NCBI GenBank assembly: GCA_900556545.1
Contig: USPE01000130.1
Span: 1-5,720, forward strand
Source: an uncultured Peptococcaceae bacterium
Lineage (GTDB): Bacteria > Bacillota > Peptococcia > Peptococcales > Peptococcaceae
DNA length: 5,720 nucleotides
Reading direction: 5' to 3'
Positions 1 to 5,720 of this stretch are shown one piece after another. The stretch's first letter is position 1, and each line of letters opens with the position of its first letter. Below the pieces are notes generated by a model. The model was not told the DNA's origin. It saw only the letters and a list, made by a program, of their open reading frames with translations, and made no database searches. The position numbers and the translations under genes are program-made.

Positions 1-721
1 GATCCATGCCGTCCGCATATTTCCGAATATCCTCTTTATAATCCTCTATCAGCTGCCGCTGAATATCCAACGACCCTTCAAAGGTGCCCTTTTCAATATA
101 TTGCCGAACCACAGCCGGCATACCGCCCAAAATGCAATAATCCAAAAAGAGATTACTGTAAACGTCCATCTCAATTTGATTAAAGGGCGTAAATGTTTTC
201 ATATGCTCAAGCAGTTCCTGAATAGCATCTGCCTGATATCCCCTGGCCCACAAAAATTCCTCAAAATCCAGAGAACTCATCAAATAATCTGTTTTATAAC
301 CAACACTGTTGCTTTCAATTGTTTTATAGTTGATGCCCAAAAGAGAGCCGCTGCAGATAATATCAAAGCGACCGTCAATCTTAAAAAATTTCAACGAGGT
401 TGCAATATCAGGAAAATCCTGAATTTCGTCAAAAAAAAGAACGGTATCCCCAGGCTCAAACTGTTTGGATGGGTCCATGCGGGAAATATTTTTGATTATG
501 GCATCGGTCCCATATCCATCTTCGGTAATCAATTTATATTTGGGTTCTTCCACAAAATTGATGTAAACCACACTTTGATAGTTCTCATTGGCAAAGCGGA
601 GCAAAGACTCTGTCTTGCCAACCTGACGCGGACCTTTTACAATTAGCGGCTTTCTGTCAGGGTCGGCTTTCCACTCCCCTAAAAAGCTGTCTATTTTGCG
701 ATTTAAATATAATTCAGACAT
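1..721 (-). CDS. AAA_14/DUF4143-type ATPase, N-terminal part (cut by window edge)
   Basis: Reading the minus strand from the ATG at 721 gives an uninterrupted frame of 240 codons that leaves the window at position 1. It begins MSELYLNRKIDSFLGEW. A Walker A motif GPRQVGKT lies at residues 30-37 (Lys36), a Walker B motif VLFFDEIQ at about 94-101 (Asp98, Glu99), and a sensor-like SGSLLG at about 124-129. This is the P-loop domain of bacterial ATPases annotated as AAA_14 followed by DUF4143, usually about 400-460 aa long; their cellular role is not established. The second half of the fragment (about 150-240) matches the linker of this family, including YCILGGMPAVVRQYI. The start is supported by an AGGTGG-like Shine-Dalgarno at 730-736 and a promoter just upstream. 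The DUF4143 part is missing here, but a matching C-terminal part occurs at the other end of the window. The protein is probably cytoplasmic; no signal peptide is visible. The family call is firm and the function is unknown. Confidence 0.9.
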   Translation of the reverse strand, partial: MSELYLNRKIDSFLGEWKADPDRKPLIVKGPRQVGKTESLLRFANENYQSVVYINFVEEPKYKLITEDGYGTDAIIKNISRMDPSKQFEPGDTVLFFDEIQDFPDIATSLKFFKIDGRFDIICSGSLLGINYKTIESNSVGYKTDYLMSSLDFEEFLWARGYQADAIQELLEHMKTFTPFNQIEMDVYSNLFLDYCILGGMPAVVRQYIEKGTFEGSLDIQRQLIEDYKEDIRKYADGMD

Positions 722-747
722 TGCATTCCCACCTTTCCATCAAAGTC

Positions 748-776
748 ATTATACAAAAAATGAGCGACTTTTTCAA
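748..776 (-). promoter_or_regulatory. Promoter of the left ATPase gene
   Basis: On the minus strand, TTGAAA (776-771) and a perfect TATAAT (753-748) are separated by exactly 17 bp, a near-consensus sigma-70/sigma-A promoter. The -10 lies 26 bp upstream of the ATG at 721, implying a leader of about 20 nt that contains the Shine-Dalgarno. The spacer is made almost entirely of the first copy of the repeat described at 753-868, so a protein binding that repeat would compete with RNA polymerase. Confidence 0.75.
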
Positions 777-868
777 GTTTCACAACAAAAAATGAGGGAG
801 TTTTTGATATTGTATTACAAAAAAATGAGCGACTTTTTTATAGTTCATCACAAAAAATGAGCGAGTTT
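753..868. repeat. Four direct repeats, period 32-33 bp, upstream of the ATPase (iterated operator candidate)
   Basis: Four copies of a motif with plus-strand core AAAAAATGAGCGACTTTT start at 753, 785, 817 and 850. Copies 1 and 3 carry TGAGCGAC, copy 2 carries TGAGGGAG, and copy 4 carries TGAGCGAG. All are preceded by ACAAAAAA and followed by T-runs. Between the motifs lie about 11-13 bp of unrelated AT-rich sequence. The spacing of 32, 32 and 33 bp is close to three DNA helical turns, so bound proteins would sit on one face of the helix. Copy 1 lies inside the ATPase promoter; the others extend upstream. The likely role is an operator for a regulator of the ATPase gene, possibly the ATPase itself (inference). 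The spacers are too short for CRISPR, and no replication initiator gene is present to support plasmid iterons. Confidence 0.85.
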
Positions 869-1154
869 ATAAATCAAGTACACATTTTTCATAAACGGTT
901 AAAAACCCTGCCATGTTTCAGCTATTCTCCTCTTTAGCATTCACCATAATCTGCCTAAAAATACCGCTACATAAAAAAATAGATACCAGCCTGAAATTCC
1001 GGCATAAATCATGGTACTACGCAAAAGAAAAACTGATAGCTATAATAAAGACATAAACAAGACATCCTTTTCAAGCCGGCGAAAACGGATTACAAATTTT
1101 TAAACTATTACGCAATATGCAAATAAACTGAAATAAAAAAGGAGCGCATCAATC
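869..1154. other. AT-rich intergenic region and leader of the phosphatase gene
   Basis: No convincing gene is present. Between the repeat array and the phosphatase start there is an imperfect 15-bp palindrome GCCTGAAATTCCGGC at 989-1003, a perfect TATAAT at 1041-1046 without a recognisable -35 box, and a weaker pair TTACAA (1090-1095) / CAATAT (1113-1118) with 17-bp spacing. Either could be the phosphatase promoter; neither is secure. The gene's Shine-Dalgarno AAAGGAG ends at 1144, ten bases before the ATG. Confidence 0.35.
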
Positions 1155-3194
1155 ATGAACAGAAAAGCATTAGCTGATAAAATTATCGTTCTGGGTGTTG
1201 ACGGTATGGACCCGGCCCTGACAAAACGCTTTATGGAAATGGGTGAAATGCCTAACACCAAAAAATTCCTGGAACGGGGTGTTGCCCGTGAAGACCTGGT
1301 GATGCAGGGCGGTCACCCAACCATCACTCCTCCCATGTGGACTACTATGGCTACTGGCACTTGCCCTGGCACCCATGGTATCACCTGCTTCTGGAATCCG
1401 GACATGGATAACCTGGAAGATCTGGTTTACGCATTCGATTCTCGCAAATGTAAATCTGAACCACTGTGGAACGTATTTGCCGAAGCCGGCAAAAAAACAT
1501 TGGTATGGCAGTGGCCGGGCGGCAGCTGGCCTCCAACCAGCGACAGCCCAAATCTGTATGTAGTTGACGGCACCACACCTGGCTTCCCCAACTTTGGGAA
1601 TGCTTCTATTGACTGGGAAGTAAAAACAGTTGCTGATAAAAACTTTGAAAAAGTATTATTCAAACCAAAAGTTCAGGTAAACAACGGCGCAGGCTGTGTA
1701 TTAACTGATGTAGACTTAGAAGATGACAAAGAAGTGAACAGCGTCAGCGCCGGCATTCAGGGCGGTTCTTCCAACGGCGGCGTTCGCAATATCGAATTAA
1801 GCGAAGCTGACGGCGAACTGGGCCTGGACGATACACCAATCAATGCTGTAAACTCTCCAATCAGTGAAGCACACGGCTGGGCCAATGAACCTGCCGACGC
1901 TTTGGAATTTACCATCGTAGTTGGCAATGGTTATGTAAGAAGACCATCCTTGATCCTGAAAAATGAAAAGGGCGAATATGATTCCGTTGCAATTTACACC
2001 AGCAAAAAAGCAGAAGAACCTCTGGTAACTGTGAAAAAAGGCGAAGGCCTGAAAGTATTTCAGGAAGAAGTTGCTCACGAAGATAAAAAAGTATTGTGCC
2101 GTCGTAATGTCATCTTAGACGAACTGGAAGCAGACGGCTCCCATCTGGTTATCATTGTCGGCATTGCTGTAGACAGCACCAACAATACCTTATGGCATCC
2201 GGCAACCTTTAACGATGAAATCATCAGCAACGTAGGCTTGATTCCTGCTATGATCGGCAGCGGCTCTGCTGTGCCAAGACTGGCTAGAAACTGGATGCTG
2301 GCCGGTTGGGAAGAAATGTGCGACTATCAGGCCAAAGCACTGAACTATTGCGCTACCGAAGGCGGCTTTGATGTAATCTACAGCCACATTCACAACGTAG
2401 ACGCTATGGGCCATAAATTCTGGCATCATGCAAAACCACGTGCTAACACACCGGAAGCCATTGCCAGAGCAGAAGAATATCAAGATATCATTCTGGAAGT
2501 ATATCGCCAGACAGACCGTTACCTGGGACAGTTCCTGCATCTGTTAGACGAAGACTGGTCTGTATTTATCATGAGCGACCACGGCTTAATGGTTATGGAA
2601 GAAGAACATCCGCCACTGATTGGGGACGCTTTCGGCTGCAACGTGCGTGTAATGGAAGAATTGGGCTTTACCGCTCTGAAACATGACGAAAACGGCAATG
2701 CGCTGAAAGAAATCGACTGGGAAAATACCAAAGCTGTTGCTACCCGCGGCGGCCACATCTATGTAAACTTAAAAGGCCGCAACCCACATGGAATTGTAGA
2801 ACCGGAAGATAAATATGCGGTAGAAGAAGAAATCATCACTGCGCTGTATCATTATGAATATATGGGCAAACGGGCTATCAGCCTGGCTCTGCGCAACAAA
2901 GATGCTAAAGTTCTGGGTATGTATGGTCCAAACTGCGGTGATGTTGTTTACTTCCTGGCAGAAGGTTTCAACCGTCTGCACGGTGACTCTTTAACCACCA
3001 GCATGGGCTATTGGGGATCTTCTGTAGCACCAATCGTTATCTTCTCCGGTAAAGGCTTCAAACAGGGCGTTACCATTGACCGTATCATCCAGCAGGTTGA
3101 CTTTGCTGCTACAATCGCTGCCGTCGGCGGTGTAAGAATGCCTCGTGACTGCGAAGGCGCACCGGTTTACCCAGCGCTGGCTGAAGAATTTTAA
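1155..3194 (+). CDS. Type I phosphodiesterase / nucleotide pyrophosphatase family protein (alkaline phosphatase superfamily)
   Basis: This is a complete 679-aa protein that starts 10 bases after a strong AAAGGAG ribosome binding site. It has the fold signature of metal-dependent phosphodiesterases/nucleotide pyrophosphatases. The first metal ligand is Asp16 in VLGVDGMD. The nucleophile is probably Thr58 in ITPPMWTTMATG, which aligns with the catalytic Thr of NPP enzymes, followed by PGTHGI. The second metal cluster is NVDAMGH (Asp416, His420) and MSDHGL (Asp475, His476), with a late His609 in RLHGDS. These enzymes use two metal ions, usually zinc, to hydrolyse phosphate mono- or diesters. Roughly residues 165-380 are an insertion between the nucleophile and the second metal cluster, rich in Gly, Asn and acidic residues, presumably a cap that sets substrate choice. 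No signal peptide or membrane segment is visible, so it is probably cytoplasmic, unlike secreted alkaline phosphatases. The substrate is unknown. It is transcribed alone and ends at a strong terminator. Its base composition is visibly richer in G and C than the flanking intergenic DNA. Confidence 0.9.
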   Translation: MNRKALADKIIVLGVDGMDPALTKRFMEMGEMPNTKKFLERGVAREDLVMQGGHPTITPPMWTTMATGTCPGTHGITCFWNPDMDNLEDLVYAFDSRKCKSEPLWNVFAEAGKKTLVWQWPGGSWPPTSDSPNLYVVDGTTPGFPNFGNASIDWEVKTVADKNFEKVLFKPKVQVNNGAGCVLTDVDLEDDKEVNSVSAGIQGGSSNGGVRNIELSEADGELGLDDTPINAVNSPISEAHGWANEPADALEFTIVVGNGYVRRPSLILKNEKGEYDSVAIYTSKKAEEPLVTVKKGEGLKVFQEEVAHEDKKVLCRRNVILDELEADGSHLVIIVGIAVDSTNNTLWHPATFNDEIISNVGLIPAMIGSGSAVPRLARNWMLAGWEEMCDYQAKALNYCATEGGFDVIYSHIHNVDAMGHKFWHHAKPRANTPEAIARAEEYQDIILEVYRQTDRYLGQFLHLLDEDWSVFIMSDHGLMVMEEEHPPLIGDAFGCNVRVMEELGFTALKHDENGNALKEIDWENTKAVATRGGHIYVNLKGRNPHGIVEPEDKYAVEEEIITALYHYEYMGKRAISLALRNKDAKVLGMYGPNCGDVVYFLAEGFNRLHGDSLTTSMGYWGSSVAPIVIFSGKGFKQGVTIDRIIQQVDFAATIAAVGGVRMPRDCEGAPVYPALAEEF

Positions 3195-3252
3195 TTAAGC
3201 AATTCAATTCTTTCTTTAACGATTACCTTCTTAAAAAATATAATAAATAATG

Positions 3253-3302
3253 AAAAAGGTGCTGTGAAAAACCGTAAAATCGGTTTTCACAGCACCTTTT
3301 TC
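3253..3302 (+). terminator. Rho-independent terminator of the phosphatase gene, probably bidirectional
   Basis: The left arm 3253-3274 (AAAAAGGTGCTGTG, an A-run, then CCG) pairs with the right arm 3281-3301 (CGG, four T, then CACAGCACCTTTTT) across a TAAAAT loop. One A is bulged because the left arm has five A and the right arm four T. The hairpin is followed by T-runs on both strands, so it can stop the phosphatase transcript and also minus-strand transcripts from the broken gene on its right. It lies about 60 bp after the phosphatase stop codon. Confidence 0.92.
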
Positions 3303-3377
3303 CTAACTGAACAAATCAGCAAATTTTTAGTTTTACAGCAACAAGAAAGTATGCTTCCATCTATTACTGACCCCATA

Positions 3378-3894
3378 TTATTCTTCCAACTTATAAAAGC
3401 TATCCAGGTTTAATTCCCGTTTTAATTCTTCTTCTGATGGCAAATACGTGAAATACTTAGATGCAAATATTTGGCGATTATCCTAAAGCCCTTGCCTGCT
3501 CATCTGACACACGCATTAAAAGCCGATAATGAGACCAGCTTAATTCAGGACACAGTGTGTCTCGAATTGGAAAGGTACAGTAGAATTGCCGCATCTTACG
3601 AAGATTCGATTGATCAAAGCCTTTTCCAAATTCAGCAGTCAACTGAGCAGAAAGATATTCCAGTAATTTCTTTCCATACTCAGCCCTGTCGTTCTCTCCG
3701 CACGCTTTATAGATTTGTTCTCCTATTTCCCAGTAGGTTGTAACCATCGTAGAATTTATCGCCGTACTCAGCCGATGCTGTGCGGAAACAATAGAATTGC
3801 GGATAGAATGATATGTCTGCTCCGCATTTTGATTTATCTGCAAATCTTGATTCAATTTTTCTCCCTCCTTTTTGAAAAAATCGCTTTTCCTCAT
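3378..3894 (-). pseudogene. DUF1016/YhcG-family gene, internally deleted and frameshifted
   Basis: The upstream piece (3894-3478) encodes 138 codons with clear DUF1016 N-terminal domain sequence: STMVTTYWEIGEQIY, then AEYGKKLLEYLSAQLTAEFG, KGFDQSNLRKMRQFY and LSWSHYRLLMRV. The frame stops at 3478-3480. From 3482 down to the TAA at 3380-3378 another frame encodes DNRQIFASKYFTYLPSEEEL through FYKLEE, which is the usual extreme C-terminus of the same family. YhcG-type proteins are about 330-380 aa long, so some 170-200 residues are missing, including the predicted PD-(D/E)XK nuclease core, and the two ends are joined in different frames. The true start is probably not the ATG at 3894, which lacks a good Shine-Dalgarno, but the TTG at 3855-3853, seven to eight bases after AAGGAGG. 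It lies downstream of the LysR gene on the same strand. A short N-terminal-domain protein could still be made; nuclease activity is not expected. Confidence 0.88.
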
Positions 3895-3967
3895 TGCCTA
3901 CCGGATTATCTCTACAAGTACGACACGATAAAAATATCCTGTTTCACTTTATAAAAATTTATACCGA

Positions 3968-4885
3968 TCAAGAAAAAATACCACGCTGCTCGCCATAACC
4001 GGATAATATTTTTAACATACTGGCTATCAGAAAATCTTCCTTGGCTTCTTCTTGATAAAGCACATAACCTCGAATCCAGCCTTCTTCTTCCAGAGGGATA
4101 GCCAATAGATTATTTTGCTGCGCCTGCTCTGCCGCACAAACAGACCAGAAATTATTTCGCCGCAGCAAATCCAGAAAAATAGCGGTGTTATTAACCGTAT
4201 GACGGATATCCGGCTTGCCGTACTGACTTAAAAATTCGTACATAAAGGTATCGCCGTCTTCTGCCTGAGAAAGCAGCACCAGCGGCTTTTTTAGCAAGGT
4301 ATGCACCGACATACTGGTCAACTGCTGCGCCTCCGGATTATCCCGCGCCGTTGTAGCATACAAGGGCATTCTGGCCAATGGTTCCGCCACAATGCCTTCC
4401 AGCAAAGTGCTTCTCACTGTGTCCAAACTGTCTACGGTCAAAAGAATGCTCAGCGATTTTTCCTCTTGCTCCTGCAAAATTTCCTCTCTGCTTCTGGTTA
4501 AAAAATTGACGTTCACATAGGGAAAATATTCTCGAAACTGATCCAGCACCCGCACCATATTGTGAGCGCCAACCATACTGGTGCAATACATATTGATGCT
4601 GTCTACCACATTGCTGTAATACCCTTTGCTGGGATAAAGATAGGGACGTTCCAGCTTATCCAGCGCTTCTACAATGGTGCGCACTTCCCGCAAACAGAAT
4701 GCGCCGTCCTCTGTCACCTGCACCCCTTTATGGGAACGATCAAAAATGCTCACATCATACTGATGCTCCACATTTTTTATAATAATACTCAAATTCTGCT
4801 GCTTCATATGTAATTGTTCGGCTGCCTGCCGAATGGAACCGCAATCGGCTACCACAAGCAGATATTTCAAATAGTCTGTATTCAA
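3968..4885 (-). CDS. LysR-type transcriptional regulator
   Basis: This is a complete 305-aa protein. The N-terminal winged helix-turn-helix (about 1-60) reads CGSIRQAAEQLHMKQQNLS then FDRSHKGVQVTEDG, the standard LysR DNA-binding pattern. Residues of about 90-300 form the effector-binding domain, too divergent to suggest a ligand. The start is TTG at 4885-4883, supported by GGAGG at 4894-4898 with an 8-base spacing and by a promoter upstream; no ATG fits better. LysR proteins bind DNA as oligomers and usually control a divergently transcribed neighbour plus themselves. Here the upstream neighbour is the end of another same-strand gene, and the phosphatase gene converges from the other side. 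The usual divergent target is therefore absent, and the regulated genes cannot be read from this window. The broken YhcG-type gene lies 73-113 bp downstream on the same strand and may be co-transcribed. Confidence 0.93.
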   Translation of the reverse strand: MNTDYLKYLLVVADCGSIRQAAEQLHMKQQNLSIIIKNVEHQYDVSIFDRSHKGVQVTEDGAFCLREVRTIVEALDKLERPYLYPSKGYYSNVVDSINMYCTSMVGAHNMVRVLDQFREYFPYVNVNFLTRSREEILQEQEEKSLSILLTVDSLDTVRSTLLEGIVAEPLARMPLYATTARDNPEAQQLTSMSVHTLLKKPLVLLSQAEDGDTFMYEFLSQYGKPDIRHTVNNTAIFLDLLRRNNFWSVCAAEQAQQNNLLAIPLEEEGWIRGYVLYQEEAKEDFLIASMLKILSGYGEQRGIFS

Positions 4886-4930
4886 ATGTATCTCCTCCCT
4901 GATAACGTGCTGCTTTTTATTATTTTCTCT

Positions 4931-4959
4931 ATTATAAAGAGGTTTTCGGGATAAAACAA
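4931..4959 (-). promoter_or_regulatory. Promoter of the LysR-type regulator
   Basis: The minus strand shows TTGTTT (4959-4954), a 17-bp spacer and a perfect TATAAT (4936-4931), about 45 bp upstream of the TTG start. Just upstream of and touching the -35 box is a short palindrome GCTATATTAGC (4970-4960), which could be an autoregulatory site; that role is inference. Confidence 0.65.
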
Positions 4960-4990
4960 GCTAATATAGCAACATGCAGCCAACAAAACC

Positions 4991-5029
4991 CAAAAGGAGC
5001 AATAAAAATTATTTTCGCTGCTCCTTTTG
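4991..5029 (-). terminator. Terminator behind the right-hand ATPase gene
   Basis: The arms CAAAAGGAGCA (4991-5001) and TGCTCCTTTTG (5019-5029) are perfect 11-bp complements. On the minus strand the hairpin is entered about 20 bases after the ATPase stop codon and ends in CTCCTTTTGGGTTTTG, a T-rich though interrupted tail. It separates the ATPase transcript from the LysR promoter. Confidence 0.75.
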
Positions 5030-5050
5030 CTGGTTGAACGATATTAGCTT

Positions 5051-5720
5051 TTAATCTAACTCTTCGGTGTTGTCGTCCATATGCTCCGGGATAGGAAGTT
5101 CGCCGCCTTTGAGATATTCTTTTAGGAGAAAGGCGCAGAAATAGGGAAATGTTATGATATTATCGCTGTAGCCCACATTTCCTGCGCTGAACTTAATTCC
5201 ATGCCCAATATCAGGATAACTATCACTGGAAATTAATGTCCGCAAAGATTTGCTGGTGCCCCGTTTCGCTTTCACCTCAATGGGCAGCAGCTGGGTTTGT
5301 GTCCGCACAAAAAAATCCTGCTCCAGTGTAGAATCCTCTTTTTTATAGTAAAACAACGCATATCCGCTTTTGACCAATGCCTCTCCCACAATATTTTCAT
5401 AGAGCGCGCCCTTGTAGACATTCAAATTTTTATTGGCCCGCAAATCGTCCTGGGCTTCTTCATCCAGCATGGCTACAAATAAGCCTGTATCAAAAAAGTA
5501 CAGCTTGAACTTGCTGTCATCATAGTTTCCTTTCAGTGGAAGGTCGGGCGAATTTAGACAATAGCAAATCTGCACAATGCCTGCATCCCGCAACCACTCA
5601 ATACAGCCGCGATAATCCTTAAACCGTGCGCCATGAGCAACTTTAGAAATCTGAAATTTTTTATTGTCTTTTGCAAGCTGATTGGGAATCTGTTCAAATA
5701 CATTCAAAATACGAGTCTGA
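5051..5720 (-). CDS. AAA_14/DUF4143-type ATPase, C-terminal part (cut by window edge)
   Basis: The frame enters from the right edge (first full codon 5719-5717) and runs 222 codons to TAA at 5053-5051. It reads QTRILNVFEQIPNQLAKDN near its start, the characteristic start of the DUF4143 region, followed by KDYRGCIEWLRDAGIV and KLYFFDTGLFVAML. Near the end LEQDFFV and LLPIEVKAKRG resemble the D...(E)xK core of PD-(D/E)XK nuclease-like folds, so the C-terminal domain may be nuclease-like or a relic of one (inference from motif shape). A TTG at 5707 could be read as a start, but family sequence continues upstream of it without a stop, so this is a 5'-truncated view of a longer gene rather than a 218-aa protein. 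The missing N-terminal part corresponds in family terms to the fragment at 1-721. Its stop is followed by a hairpin terminator. Confidence 0.88.
   Translation of the reverse strand, partial: QTRILNVFEQIPNQLAKDNKKFQISKVAHGARFKDYRGCIEWLRDAGIVQICYCLNSPDLPLKGNYDDSKFKLYFFDTGLFVAMLDEEAQDDLRANKNLNVYKGALYENIVGEALVKSGYALFYYKKEDSTLEQDFFVRTQTQLLPIEVKAKRGTSKSLRTLISSDSYPDIGHGIKFSAGNVGYSDNIITFPYFCAFLLKEYLKGGELPIPEHMDDNTEELD

Noticed and set aside
101..646. Plus-strand open frame of 181 codons
   Set aside because: It lies wholly antisense to the ATPase fragment with clear Walker motifs; it has no recognisable domain or good ribosome binding site.
753..868. CRISPR array or plasmid iterons
   Set aside because: Only about 11-13 bp separate the motifs, too short for CRISPR spacers, and no cas gene is present. 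Iterons remain conceivable if the molecule is circular, but there is no replication initiator, and the overlap with the ATPase promoter favours an operator.
3471..3954. Two plus-strand open frames (3471-3743 and 3715-3954)
   Set aside because: They are antisense to the DUF1016/YhcG pseudogene, whose family sequence is unmistakable on the minus strand.
3950..3963. AT-only palindrome TATAAAAATTTATA after the LysR stop, as a terminator
   Set aside because: There is no G/C in the stem and no T-tract after it, so it is unlikely to terminate; the LysR transcript probably reads into the broken gene.
4301..4813. Open frames of 66-83 codons overlapping the LysR gene on either strand
   Set aside because: They are shadows of a complete LysR gene with promoter, ribosome binding site and conserved helix-turn-helix.
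5051..5707. A stand-alone 218-aa protein starting at the TTG at 5707
   Set aside because: Family sequence (QTRI) continues upstream in frame to the window edge and no ribosome binding site precedes the TTG; it is the end of a longer gene.

Overview
The window looks like bacterial chromosomal DNA from a low-to-moderate GC Gram-positive-type lineage (Firmicutes). Negativicutes such as Phascolarctobacterium or Acidaminococcus relatives are a plausible guess, but this cannot be proven from the sequence. The grounds are AT-rich intergenic DNA, strong AGGAGG-type ribosome binding sites, TTG start codons, and hairpin-plus-T-tract terminators. No RNA gene, CRISPR array, transposase, integrase or replication protein was found.

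Layout, left to right. (1) 1-721, minus strand: N-terminal ~240 codons of an AAA_14/DUF4143-type ATPase, cut by the left edge. (2) 722-1154: AT-rich intergenic DNA with the ATPase promoter and four directly repeated ~20-bp motifs spaced 32-33 bp apart; the first copy fills the -35/-10 spacer. (3) 1155-3194, plus strand: a complete 679-aa phosphodiesterase/nucleotide pyrophosphatase (alkaline phosphatase superfamily) protein with all expected metal ligands, followed by a strong hairpin terminator. (4) 3378-3894, minus strand: a broken DUF1016/YhcG-type gene. Its N-terminal domain is fused out of frame to its extreme C-terminus, and the predicted nuclease core between them is lost. (5) 3968-4885, minus strand: a complete 305-aa LysR-type regulator with its own promoter. 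(6) 5051-5720, minus strand: the C-terminal ~222 codons of an AAA_14/DUF4143-type ATPase, cut by the right edge, with a terminator behind it.

The most striking point is that the two edge fragments are the N- and C-terminal portions of the same protein family. They break at the same place in the protein. If the last two bases (GA) are overlaid on the first two (GA), the reading frame runs through without a break and gives a ~462-aa protein of normal family length. The window may therefore be one period of a tandem or dispersed direct duplication of the ATPase gene, a circular molecule or contig opened inside that gene, or a coincidence. The second point of interest is the promoter-embedded repeat array, which looks like an iterated operator for the ATPase.

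The phosphatase and the LysR gene converge on the pseudogene, so the LysR gene is not divergently paired with the phosphatase. Nothing in the sequence shows that these genes act in one pathway.
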